A stretch of 56,336 nt of DNA, taken from Streptococcus orisasini (GTDB lineage Bacteria > Bacillota > Bacilli > Lactobacillales > Streptococcaceae). The DNA is taken from assembly GCF_001431045.1 (NCBI RefSeq), contig NZ_BCLE01000034.1, forward strand, positions 1 to 56,336, in the 5' to 3' direction. The position numbers and the translations under genes are program-made. The notes under the pieces are model-generated. The model saw only the letters and a list, made by a program, of their open reading frames with translations. It had not been told where the DNA came from and did no database searches. This document shows positions 20,222-29,266 of the stretch, in pieces. The stretch's first letter is position 1. Every line of letters starts with the position of its first letter.

Positions 20222-20370
20222 ATGAAAAATAATAAAACGACTTTGTTTATTGGAAGTCTGCCTTTGCTATTTTTATCGGAACTTTTTAGTTATTTACTCC
20301 CAGATTTCTAGATAGAAGACAAGAATGGCGGTCTTTATATGTTAATAGCTCAGCACAGTTCATTTTAACT
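20222..20370 (+). pseudogene. Remnant of a bacteriocin immunity gene
   Basis: Two bases after the broken cipB, an ATG opens MKNNKTTLFIGSLPLLFLS..., a basic start plus membrane helix. It is cut by TAG at 20309. Reading past that stop, the frame continues IEDKNGGLYMLIAQHSSF to TAA at about 20369. Small membrane immunity proteins sit directly after CipB in S. mutans, so this is probably its decayed partner. Only 29 residues could be made as it stands. Assignment rests on position and the hydrophobic profile. Confidence 0.5.
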
Positions 20371-20454
20371 GTGTTGAGTAAGTTGACTTATCTTAATATC
20401 TGGAGAAGATTAAATTGTTTTTCGCTTTTTTAATCGTTGTCCACTTTTCTCACC

Positions 20455-20483
20455 TTGAGAAAAGAAAAAGACTAAGGTATAAT
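20455..20483 (+). promoter_or_regulatory. glpK promoter
   Basis: TTGAGA (20455-20460) and a perfect TATAAT (20478-20483) are separated by 17 bp, and transcription should start inside the cre site just downstream. Confidence 0.75.
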
Positions 20484-20485
20484 GT

Positions 20486-20500
20486 TTGTAAGCGTTATCA
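20486..20500 (+). promoter_or_regulatory. cre site (CcpA operator) at the glpK start
   Basis: TTGTAAGCGTTATCA matches the cre consensus WTGNAANCGNWNNCW at all 15 positions. Its place just after the -10 predicts strong catabolite repression of glycerol kinase. Confidence 0.85.
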
Positions 20501-20514
20501 AAAAATGGAGGTGA

Positions 20515-22035
<1,521 letters not shown>

Positions 22036-22047
22036 TAGTGTATTTAT

Positions 22048-22090
22048 CTGGGCTCATTGTCGGCTGTAAAGTTGATATGAGCCGTTTTTT
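22048..22090 (+). terminator. Terminator after glpK
   Basis: GGCTCAT pairs with ATGAGCC over a 20-nt loop, followed by GTTTTTTG. Confidence 0.75.
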
Positions 22091-22127
22091 GTCTTTTTTA
22101 GTTAGAAAATTTTTGAAAGGAATCAAT

Positions 22128-22165
22128 AAAAAAAGTCCTCAGAAAATACTTTTCAAGGACTTTTA
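22128..22165. terminator. Terminator of the bacteriocin/immunity pair
   Basis: AAAAAGTCCT pairs with AGGACTTTTA over a loop of about 17 nt. The A-tract on the left becomes the U-tract for minus-strand transcripts leaving the immunity gene. Confidence 0.65.
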
Positions 22166-22201
22166 TTTGAAGTTTATTTTATAGCTATGATTGTTATTTA
22201 A

Positions 22202-22558
22202 TCAACCCTTTTTTCTGTTTATCCACCTGATAACTCCGGCAACTAATAATAATGTTATTAATCCCAAAGCGACAATAACAACCGTAGAATTTACTACAGT
22301 AGGTAAAGTATCAATTCTATTGATTAAACGCATAGCAGAAAGGACAGCGAGAAGAATTAATGTAGAAGATTCAATCCTGATAAGTGAAGTCATCTCATTA
22401 TCAATTGCCCACAAAAAGCCTGGGAAACAAAATAATGAAATCGCTATCACAAACAGGTTCGATATCCTCTCTTCACCATTGTTAATCACTGTCATCATAA
22501 GAATATTTGATATGATGATAATTGCTGTACAAATGATAAAAGAACTTTTTCTTCTCAC
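22202..22558 (-). CDS. Putative bacteriocin immunity membrane protein
   Basis: A small very hydrophobic protein of 118 residues with about four transmembrane helices (roughly 8-27, 37-53, 62-80 and 88-112) and a basic tail RWINRKKG. The start is GTG at 22558, five bases after GAGGTGG; a GTG nine bases further up would overlap that site. It lies about 43 bp downstream of a double-glycine bacteriocin gene on the same strand, the usual place for the self-immunity gene. I do not recognise a named family, so the function rests on context and topology. Confidence 0.6.
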   Translation of the reverse strand: MRRKSSFIICTAIIIISNILMMTVINNGEERISNLFVIAISLFCFPGFLWAIDNEMTSLIRIESSTLILLAVLSAMRLINRIDTLPTVVNSTVVIVALGLITLLLVAGVIRWINRKKG

Positions 22559-22601
22559 GGTAACCACCTCAAAACGTAGATTAATTTAACAACTGCCTAG
22601 G

Positions 22602-22829
22602 TTAGGATGCTAGACCATAGCCCATGTATGCACCTGATGCTGCACAAATACCTAAGTAAGCTGCTCCTGCTCCCCAACCAATTGGACCAGTAGCCATACA
22701 AACAGCCATAGTTGCAGCGCCATAAGCCGCAGCACCACCAAATACACGATCCCAATTGACTCCGCCTTCAATGCTAGCAAGCATGTCATCGTTCATAACT
22801 TCAAATTGTTCAAAAGCTAAAGTATTCAT
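22602..22829 (-). CDS. Double-glycine-leader class II bacteriocin precursor
   Basis: A 75-residue precursor. The 23-residue leader MNTLAFEQFEVMNDDMLASIEGG is a textbook GG leader cut by a peptidase-containing ABC exporter. The 52-residue core begins VNWDRVFGGAAAYGAATMAV, is rich in Gly/Ala, and has two cysteines (in AVCMATG and LGICAAS) that could form a disulfide. GWGAGAAYLG and SGAYMGYG carry GxxxG spacing typical of membrane-active class IIb peptides. I chose ATG at 22829 (RBS AAGGAG, 9-nt spacing); the TTG just before it is not needed. It resembles the non-lantibiotic mutacin-type peptides of S. mutans. No exporter is in the window. Confidence 0.85.
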   Translation of the reverse strand: MNTLAFEQFEVMNDDMLASIEGGVNWDRVFGGAAAYGAATMAVCMATGPIGWGAGAAYLGICAASGAYMGYGLAS

Positions 22830-23110
22830 CAATACTCTCCTTTAAATTTTTTATTTATACCCAGATATTAAGTAACAGGATCCTAACCTATTGGATATGT
22901 TTCCATTTTAGGGTTATTTTAAGAAAAAATCAAGGAAATTTAAGAATCGCTATACACACTTAATTGTCTTGATATATTTAAGATAATTTTCTAGAAATTA
23001 ATTTAAAATTAGAACAAGGCTAAGTTTCTCTTCTATCATGGATAAACATAGGGCTAAGCAAAAAAGCTCCTATGTTCTTTTTTAATAATTCTAATAAAAT
23101 TTACTCTAAA
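22830..23110 (-). promoter_or_regulatory. Upstream region of the bacteriocin gene
   Basis: AT-rich noncoding region between serS and the bacteriocin gene. Read toward the gene it includes CCCTAAAATGG and, 7 bp later, TCCAATAGGTT. These only loosely resemble ComE-type repeats and their spacing does not fit, so I do not claim a ComE site. No other gene is visible. Confidence 0.25.
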
Positions 23111-23111
23111 A

Positions 23112-23158
23112 AGAGACTCCCAAAATCAGACTTTTTCTGTCTCGCTTTTGGGAGTATG
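23112..23158 (-). terminator. Terminator after serS
   Basis: On the minus strand ACTCCCAAAA pairs with TTTTGGGAGT, followed by CTCTTTTTAG. Confidence 0.8.
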
Positions 23159-23168
23159 CTGTATTGAT

Positions 23169-24452
23169 TTATTTATTATTGTGAGTAATCACTTTAGTAG
23201 CACCCATATAAGGTTGGAGCACTTTTGGAATGGTTACAGAACCGTCTGCATTTTGATAATTTTCAAGGATGGCAGCAACCGTACGGCCAACGGCCAGTCC
23301 TGAACCATTTAGGGTGTGAAGCAGTTTCACCTTGCCATCAGCTTCGTCGCGGTAGCGAATTTGAGCACGGCGTGCTTGGAAATCTTCGGTGTTTGAGCAT
23401 GAAGAAATCTCGCGGTAAGTGTTTTGTGCAGGAATCCAGACCTCTAAGTCATAAGTCTTAGCAGCTGAGAAGCCCATATCGCCAGTACAGAGGGTAATGA
23501 CACGGTAAGGCAATTCTAATTTTTGCAGAATATTTTCAGCATTTGCTACCATTTTTTCCAATTCATCATAAGAATTTTCTGGTTTGGCAAATTTTACCAT
23601 TTCAACCTTATGAAATTGGTGCAGGCGGATAAGTCCACGAGTGTCACGGCCAGCAGAACCAGCTTCTGAACGAAATGATGGACTCATGGCAGTAAAGTAA
23701 ACCGGCAGTTTTTTGCCATCAATAATTTCGCCACGATAGTAATTGGTTAATGGCACTTCGGCCGTTGGAATGAGAACATAATCAGTATCTGCCAATTCAA
23801 AAGTATCTTCTTTGAATTTTGGATATTGGCCTGTTCCAAACATGGACTCATGATTGACCATGTACGGAGGGATAACCTCTGTGTAGCCTTCTTTAGCGTG
23901 TTCATCGAGCATGAAGTTATAGATAGCCCGCTCTAAACGAGCTCCCAGTCCCTTGTAAAACAGGAATCGTGACCCTGTGACCTTGGCACCACGCTCCCAA
24001 TCTAAAATATCGAGACTTTCGCCTAGATCCCAATGAGCCTTGATGTCAAAGTCAAATTCACGAGGAGTTCCCCAGCGGCGAACCTCAACATTTTCATCTT
24101 CATCAGCTCCTATAGGAACACTTTCGTGAGGTGTATTAGGCAAGATAGTTATGATCTGATTCAGTTTTTCATCCGTTTCAGCCAGTGCAGCATCAGTTGC
24201 TTTAATCTGTGCTGATAATTTCTGCATGGCAGCAATCTGTGCAGAAGCATCCTCTTTATTGCGTTTAGCCTGTGCAATAGCAGCAGAAGCTGTATTACGT
24301 TCTGCTTTAGCCTCTTCAGACTTTATAAGAAGAGCACGGCGTTTCTCATCAAGTTTTTTTAACTCCTGCAAAGTGTCCTGACTGACACCGCGATGAACTA
24401 ATTTTTCAGCGATACTGTCAAAATTATTGCGAATTTGTTTGATATCCAGCAT
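23169..24452 (-). CDS. serS: Seryl-tRNA synthetase
   Basis: A 427-residue class II synthetase. The N-terminal antiparallel coiled-coil (about 1-110; [20 protein letters not shown]) grips the long variable arm of tRNA-Ser. Motif 2 is [21 protein letters not shown] and motif 3 is the [16 protein letters not shown] region. It attaches serine to tRNA-Ser. RBS AAGGAG. The 5' leader carries a T-box, so expression rises when tRNA-Ser is uncharged. Confidence 0.98.
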   Translation of the reverse strand: MLDIKQIRNNFDSIAEKLVHRGVSQDTLQELKKLDEKRRALLIKSEEAKAERNTASAAIAQAKRNKEDASAQIAAMQKLSAQIKATDAALAETDEKLNQIITILPNTPHESVPIGADEDENVEVRRWGTPREFDFDIKAHWDLGESLDILDWERGAKVTGSRFLFYKGLGARLERAIYNFMLDEHAKEGYTEVIPPYMVNHESMFGTGQYPKFKEDTFELADTDYVLIPTAEVPLTNYYRGEIIDGKKLPVYFTAMSPSFRSEAGSAGRDTRGLIRLHQFHKVEMVKFAKPENSYDELEKMVANAENILQKLELPYRVITLCTGDMGFSAAKTYDLEVWIPAQNTYREISSCSNTEDFQARRAQIRYRDEADGKVKLLHTLNGSGLAVGRTVAAILENYQNADGSVTIPKVLQPYMGATKVITHNNK

Positions 24453-24477
24453 TTTTTCTCCTTAACATAAAAACACA

Positions 24478-24645
24478 GACAGTGATTTGCTGGAGCGCCC
24501 TAAGCGCGGTTCCATCCAGCTTCACATTCTGTGCCCTTAATTGCTATAATAAATAAAATTTTCACGGTAGAATTTCACACGGTTTCCCTGCCTGCTCTCA
24601 GCAACCGCAGACTTTCTGAAAAGGATTCTGTGCTACTTATCCGTT
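24478..24645 (-). promoter_or_regulatory. T-box riboswitch of serS
   Basis: Read on the minus strand, the leader holds the T-box core GATGGAACCGCG close to the gene. Stem I features upstream include the AGTA bulge in GATAAGTAGCACAG, and a GAAATTCTACCG loop in which UCU followed by A is the likely serine specifier. The promoter is TTTACT (24675-24680) and TATAAT (24652-24657), 17 bp apart. The GCTGGA...TCCAGC stem that should terminate lacks an immediate U-tract; a run of five U comes about 16 nt later. Confidence 0.85.
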
Positions 24646-24764
24646 GCTTTCATTATACAGGATTTGAAATAAAAAGTAAATAATGTTTCTTTTAATAAAA
24701 ATTAAGAGGATTGGGAATTTGTTATAAAATGTTATCTTAATAAATTTTAGTTGTTCTAAGTTCA

Positions 24765-25065
24765 AGATACAAGGGGCGTCTGCGGATAAAGGCAAAATAG
24801 GGAGTGCGCCGCGAAATCGTTAAGATTCTAGGCGGACTCATCTTTTTGCCACAATCTGCAGCCCGTGTTCAATTAAGATTTTGAGCCCAAGTCTCAAAAT
24901 CTCCGAACACCAGAAGTCACTCATTTCTGGTGTTTTGCTACAGCGGAAAGTATCTGGGTCAGACTCGTTTCATTCGCCTATTTTTCTTATAGATTGTGAA
25001 TTGATATTATCCTAGGATGTGTGTGCTTGTGAAATGCTAACTAGAGAGTTTGTCTACAACCTGAA
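24765..25065 (+). repeat. Structured repeat element, copy A
   Basis: This stretch has no gene. It folds as a closing stem AGATAC (24765-24770) with GTATCT (24950-24955) around at least two hairpins: GATTTTGAG/CTCAAAATC (24877-24901) and AACACCAGAA/TTCTGGTGTT (24906-24934). An upstream GGCAAAA/TTTTGCC stem is also possible. The order, the CCGA linker, the GCGGAAAGT strand and the tail (AATTGATATT ... TTTGTCTAYA) recur at the right end of the window (copy B), with stem bases changed in compensating pairs. Confidence 0.65.
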
Positions 25066-25251
25066 TGTGTTTTATTTATAACTAATTTATTAAAAAGTTA
25101 AGACAAAATATATATTTTTTTAATTAATTGACATAAAAATTAATTTTAGTTTTCTTTGGAGCTTTTGGGGTTCACAATCTGTATAAAAAGCTTTACAATA
25201 ACTCTGTTGACTGACAAAGTTGATAAGTAAATAAAATAAGGAGAATAATCA

Positions 25252-25419
25252 ATGAACACATTAGCATTTGAACAATTTACTACAGTAAACCAAGAAGAAC
25301 TTACGATGGTTTCAGGAGGCTTTGGGCCTTTCATTCCAGATCCTCCGTATATCCCAGCACCAATATTTGTTGGTGCTGTTACCGGAGCCACTCTTGGTGC
25401 TGCAGTAGCAGGTTTATAA
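25252..25419 (+). CDS. Proline-rich double-glycine bacteriocin-like peptide
   Basis: A short gene of 55 codons. The leader MNTLAFEQFTTVNQEELTMVSGG (23 residues) begins with the same MNTLAFEQF as the two other GG peptides in this window. The predicted 32-residue core starts FGPFIPDPPYIPAPIFVGAV and then TGATLGAAVAGL: a proline-rich first half, no cysteine, and a GxxxGxxxG helix-packing motif in the second half. RBS AAGGAG, 9 nt before the ATG. There is no adjacent immunity gene or second peptide. It is probably a class II bacteriocin or one half of a two-peptide system, but that is inference from the leader. Confidence 0.75.
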   Translation: MNTLAFEQFTTVNQEELTMVSGGFGPFIPDPPYIPAPIFVGAVTGATLGAAVAGL

Positions 25420-25426
25420 AACGTCA

Positions 25427-25461
25427 CATTAGCCTCTGTGTTTTGCGGGGGCTAATTATTT
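25427..25461 (+). terminator. Probable terminator after the proline-rich peptide
   Basis: ATTAGCC pairs with GGCTAAT over a 15-nt loop, followed by TATTTG. The rest of the 325-bp gap to the acyltransferase has no credible gene. Confidence 0.5.
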
Positions 25462-25744
25462 GATTACATAAGCAATTGGCCGTAAAAATGCTTAAGGCAG
25501 AGGTAGTTTTAGAGGCCTTTTTGTAAACTATCTCTTACTTAACATTGATAATAATGGGGTGAGGCTTCAGTGTTCTCACAGCTAATCAGTATCAGTATTT
25601 TTAAGTAGAAGTATTTTCTTTATGTGTTTGGTGTGACTGAATTCTGTTCAAAAATGATTAATTTTATGAAGCTCAATTAACAAAATGTCTCAAATTAAAA
25701 ACATTTTTCTATTTGCTTGTTTCCTATGTTAGAATAATAAAACG

Positions 25745-26827
25745 ATGAATGAAACGATTAGAAAAAAACAATATTCGCATTATAATTCTGGAATTGATTT
25801 TCTGCGTATTTTTGCTATGTTTATGATCGTTGTTACCCATGTTTTGGGGAAGGGCGGCATCCGATCAACTGTAGAGGAGGATTTTGACCTTTATTATTTT
25901 GTAACTTGGACTATTCAAGTACTGGCTTACAGTGCTGTTAACTGTTATGCTTTGATTAGCGGTTATGTAGGAGTTCACTCGTCTTATCGCTATTCCAAAT
26001 GCCTTTCTTTATGGCTGCAGGTTTTCTTTTATACATTTATTTTTACGACTATTTTTACAATTTTGCAAAAACCGGTGAGCTATCGCGATTGGCTTGAGGC
26101 CTTCTTTCCTATTATCACAGGACAGTATTGGTATGTGACCGCTTATTTTGGACTTTTGATTTTTATGCCCATCTTAAACATCGCTTTAAATAGGCTGAAG
26201 ACAAAGGATTTAAAGCATATCGTCATTCTGGCTATTGTCTTTTTTTCCTTGCTTCCAGTTTTGTTTAATACCAAGGTAGATGAATTTTCTTTTGCCAAGG
26301 GTTTTAGTATGAATTGGTTGATTGTTCTTTATATCATTGGTGCTTATCTGCAGCGGCTTGATTTGAAAAAATTATTCAGCCGCAGACTGATCCTTTTGAT
26401 TGCCCTTACAGCTATGGCTGCAACATTTACTGCTAAACTGCTCATCGGCGATATTTGGTATTGGTACACTTCACCGACTCTTCTTTGTGAAGCCTTGGCT
26501 ATTTTTATCTTTTTTGCAACTTTAGATATCAAAAAAGGTAGCCGCTTTTTCAAATTAATCAAGGCTTTGGCTCCGACGACACTGGGAGTTTATCTCTTCC
26601 ATCTGAACCCTTTAATGGTTCGTTTTTTCTTAGAAGATGGCTTTGAATCATTTGTTACAGCGCCTATTTGGCTCTTTCCTTTTCTGATTTTGGGAACGGC
26701 CTTTCTTATCTATGTGGTCTCTACCGTGGTTGAGATGCTGAGAATAAAGCTGTTCGCTTGGCTGAATCTAAAGCAAGTAATTATGAAAGTAGACAGCTGG
26801 CTGCCTTTTGGGAATTATGAAAACTAA
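25745..26827 (+). CDS. Membrane acyltransferase (acyltransferase family 3)
   Basis: A 360-residue integral membrane protein of the acyltransferase-3 family (OafA/WecH type) with about ten hydrophobic segments. The family signature is at the N-terminus: GIDFLRIFAMFMIVVTHVLG, with Arg21 and His32 as the conserved catalytic-site residues. Members acetylate surface glycans or other envelope molecules using cytoplasmic acetyl-CoA. The extended -10 TGTTAGAAT ends only 9 bp before the ATG and there is no ribosome-binding site, suggesting a nearly leaderless message. It is transcribed alone and converges on the man operon. Confidence 0.85.
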   Translation: MNETIRKKQYSHYNSGIDFLRIFAMFMIVVTHVLGKGGIRSTVEEDFDLYYFVTWTIQVLAYSAVNCYALISGYVGVHSSYRYSKCLSLWLQVFFYTFIFTTIFTILQKPVSYRDWLEAFFPIITGQYWYVTAYFGLLIFMPILNIALNRLKTKDLKHIVILAIVFFSLLPVLFNTKVDEFSFAKGFSMNWLIVLYIIGAYLQRLDLKKLFSRRLILLIALTAMAATFTAKLLIGDIWYWYTSPTLLCEALAIFIFFATLDIKKGSRFFKLIKALAPTTLGVYLFHLNPLMVRFFLEDGFESFVTAPIWLFPFLILGTAFLIYVVSTVVEMLRIKLFAWLNLKQVIMKVDSWLPFGNYEN

Positions 26828-26828
26828 A

Positions 26829-26866
26829 AAAATGCTGCAGACATTATGTTGTCTCAGCATTTTTTG
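26829..26866. terminator. Bidirectional terminator between acyltransferase and manO
   Basis: AAATGCTGCAGACA pairs with TGTCTCAGCATTTTTT (one bulge) over a 6-nt loop, with A- and T-tracts on either side. Confidence 0.8.
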
Positions 26867-26900
26867 TGGGCTTGTCTATCAATTGAATAAGCTTAGCTGT

Positions 26901-27278
26901 TTAAGGCTTAGCTGCTTTATGTTTGCTGCTAAAGCGAGAAGCAATTTTTTGAATAAGGCTGGGGTACCTCAAAACCTTGTCATTGCCGATATGCTCGCGG
27001 GCTATTTTTAAAATTTTGCCTGAATCAGATGATGCAAAGAGGAATTTACCCTTGTCTGTAATGATTTCAAAATGTCGGCTGACCTTTTTGCGGCTGACAA
27101 TGGCTCCCATTTCAATGATGCTTCCCCAAGGAATCTGAATGAAATGTTCAACGTTTGCGTCATTGTAAAATTCAAACCCACGGTCGCCCAAAAGAAATTT
27201 TCCGACCTTGCCGCCGATTCCCAGATAAGAAACCCCTTTGCCTGTATACTCAACTTTGGTATTGATTGATTGTGCCAT
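26901..27278 (-). CDS. manO: DUF956 protein ManO of the mannose PTS operon
   Basis: A 125-residue DUF956 protein. Genes of this family follow manLMN in streptococci and lactococci (manO). It has conserved KVEYTGKGVSYLGIGGKVGKFLLGD and IPWGSIIEMGA blocks and a basic C-terminus (RFSSKHKAAKP). The role is thought to be in modulating mannose PTS output, but no biochemical function is established. A hairpin terminator separates it from manN, so it is probably expressed at a lower level by read-through. Confidence 0.85.
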   Translation of the reverse strand: MAQSINTKVEYTGKGVSYLGIGGKVGKFLLGDRGFEFYNDANVEHFIQIPWGSIIEMGAIVSRKKVSRHFEIITDKGKFLFASSDSGKILKIAREHIGNDKVLRYPSLIQKIASRFSSKHKAAKP

Positions 27279-27372
27279 AACCTACTCCTAAATAATATGC
27301 TTTATTATATCAAAAAAAGAAAGCTTGCGCAGCGTTTTGTGAATAGAATGCTGAAATTTCAGCTGAAAATAA

Positions 27373-27406
27373 AAATACTCTAAAGCCTAACGAACTTTAG
27401 AGTATC
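27373..27406 (-). terminator. Terminator after manN
   Basis: On the minus strand ATACTCTAAAG pairs with CTTTAGAGTAT over a 9-nt loop, followed by TTTTTA. Confidence 0.8.
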
Positions 27407-27425
27407 TTGCTATAGTATGTGCTTA

Positions 27426-28337
27426 TTACATCAATCCAATGACGTGAGCTACAATACCAACGATAAAGAGTCCGATGATGATTGTGATTGGAGAAACTTT
27501 TTTCTTAAGCAACCACATACATAAGAAGGTAAGAAGCAAGCCCATAAGACCTGGAATCAAGGAATCCAGCTGATCTTGCAGAGTATTTGCTTTGTCCTGT
27601 GTTAAGCTGAGACCGTCTGCTACCTGACCGAGGATCTTTTGCAGTTGACCACCAGAAACTGAACCGTTAGGGAATTTGATATAGGCTCCTTCAGATAATT
27701 GTGTAGAAGGAAGAGCAACCGTAAACTTAACGGATACCCAGCGCTCTACCAAGGCAGCTAGGATAAACATACCTAAGATAGAAGCTCCTTTGGTAATATC
27801 TTTGAGAATACCGCCGGAAAGGTCTTTTGTAATTTCAGAACCTGCTTTATAACCAAATTCTTGTGTGTACCACAAGAAGGCCATACGGATAATATTCCAG
27901 CCAAGGAAGAAAATGATTGGACCAAGGATGTTACCTGAAGATGCAATAGAAGCACCAAGGGCACCGAGGATAGGACGTACTGTAAACCAGAAGACTGGGT
28001 CACCGATACCAGCCAAAGGTCCCATCATACCGATTTTAACCCCTTGGATAGCTGCATCGTCAATTTTAGCCCCGCTAGCACGCTCTTCTTCCAGAGCGAG
28101 GGTAACCCCCATAATAGGAGCAGCTACATAAGGGTGGGTATTAAAGAATTCCAAGTGGCGTTCCAAAGCAGCAGCACGCTCTTCTTCTGATGTATAAAGT
28201 TTTTTGATGGCGGGAATAAGTGCGTAAGCCCAACCCAAGTTTTGCATCCGTTCATAGTTCCAAGAACCTTGCAGGAAAGTAGAGCGCCACCAAATTTTCT
28301 TACGCTCTGATTTTGAAAGTTGAATTTTTTCTGCCAT
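27426..28337 (-). CDS. manN: Mannose/glucose PTS, membrane subunit EIID
   Basis: A 303-residue EIID of the mannose-sorbose PTS family. The N-terminus is cytoplasmic (SKSERKKIWWRSTFLQGSWNYERM), followed by GVTLALEEERASGA and the conserved GIGDPVFWFTVRPILG. The membrane part lies in the C-terminal third. With ManM it forms the channel for glucose, mannose, glucosamine and related sugars, and this complex is also the receptor of many class IIa bacteriocins. Fourteen bases separate it from manM. Confidence 0.96.
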   Translation of the reverse strand: MAEKIQLSKSERKKIWWRSTFLQGSWNYERMQNLGWAYALIPAIKKLYTSEEERAAALERHLEFFNTHPYVAAPIMGVTLALEEERASGAKIDDAAIQGVKIGMMGPLAGIGDPVFWFTVRPILGALGASIASSGNILGPIIFFLGWNIIRMAFLWYTQEFGYKAGSEITKDLSGGILKDITKGASILGMFILAALVERWVSVKFTVALPSTQLSEGAYIKFPNGSVSGGQLQKILGQVADGLSLTQDKANTLQDQLDSLIPGLMGLLLTFLCMWLLKKKVSPITIIIGLFIVGIVAHVIGLM

Positions 28338-28352
28338 GTTAATCGCTCCCCT

Positions 28353-29168
28353 CTAATAGTCTTCTAAGATGTCGCCAATTGGATCACCAGAACCAGCAGA
28401 CGAACCACCGTTGCTTGAACCGCCTTGTTTTGAAAGGTTGAGGTAAATAAGAGCCATAGCAACACCGATTGCACCAAGAGCGATTAAGGTCAAATCAGTG
28501 AGGGCTGCGAAGACGAAACCAAGAACAAAGAACGGCCAAACTTCGCGAGTTGCCATCATGTTGATTACCATAGCGTAACCAACGGCAACAACCATACCAC
28601 CGCCGATAGTCATACCGTCTGCCAGCCAATCAGGAATTGCATTAAGCATAGCTTGTACAGTTGAAGTTGGAAGAGCTAGCAGAAGAGCTGCAGGAAGGGC
28701 GATACGAAGACCTTGCAGGATAAGAGCAAAGTAGTGAGCACGTTCAACAGCTCCAATATTACCATTTTTAGCAGCTGCATCGGCACCATGAACGACAGCG
28801 ACAGAGAGGGTACGAACAATCATGGTAAGTGCAAGTCCGGCAACAGCCAGTGGGACAGCAACAGCAGTTGCAACACCGATACCACGCTGAGTAAAGTTGC
28901 CGCCCTTTATCATGATGATAGCGGCAGCAGTAGCGGCCAAAGCGATATCCGGAGCAACCGCTGCCCCGATATTTGCCCAACCGAGAGCAATCATTTGAAG
29001 TGAGCCACCGAGGATAATACCTGCTTCAAGATGGCCTGTCACCAAACCGATCAAAGTACATGAAACCAGCGGTTGGTGGAATTGAAATTGGTCGAGAATA
29101 CCGTCCAGCCCTGCGAAGAAGGCGACGATAACGACTAAAATCATAGAAATAATAGAAATATCTGACAT
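28353..29168 (-). CDS. manM: Mannose/glucose PTS, membrane subunit EIIC
   Basis: A 271-residue EIIC with about eight membrane helices. Typical blocks are GLDGILDQFQFHQPLVSCTL, GLVTGHLEAGIILGGSLQMIALGWANIGAAVAPD and the C-terminal membrane bundle. It carries the sugar-binding site of the ManLMN transporter. The Ser/Gly-rich tail (GGSSNGGSSAGSGDP) is cytoplasmic. It is the middle gene of manL-manM-manN. Confidence 0.96.
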   Translation of the reverse strand: MSDISIISMILVVIVAFFAGLDGILDQFQFHQPLVSCTLIGLVTGHLEAGIILGGSLQMIALGWANIGAAVAPDIALAATAAAIIMIKGGNFTQRGIGVATAVAVPLAVAGLALTMIVRTLSVAVVHGADAAAKNGNIGAVERAHYFALILQGLRIALPAALLLALPTSTVQAMLNAIPDWLADGMTIGGGMVVAVGYAMVINMMATREVWPFFVLGFVFAALTDLTLIALGAIGVAMALIYLNLSKQGGSSNGGSSAGSGDPIGDILEDY

Positions 29169-29266
29169 GTTTCTACATCCTTCCTTTTTGATTAAGTTAT
29201 AAATAAATTGATAAGAATCACGAGGAGATAATGGGTCTGTTTAAATGAACAGTTCCTCTTTTATCT

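Noticed and set aside
22830..22940. ComE-type direct repeats upstream of the bacteriocin gene
   Set aside because: The two half-sites match poorly and are 7 bp apart, not the expected spacing.
25146..25427. 93-codon minus-strand frame over the proline-rich peptide
   Set aside because: It is antisense to a better-supported gene with a GG leader and RBS, and has no start signals.
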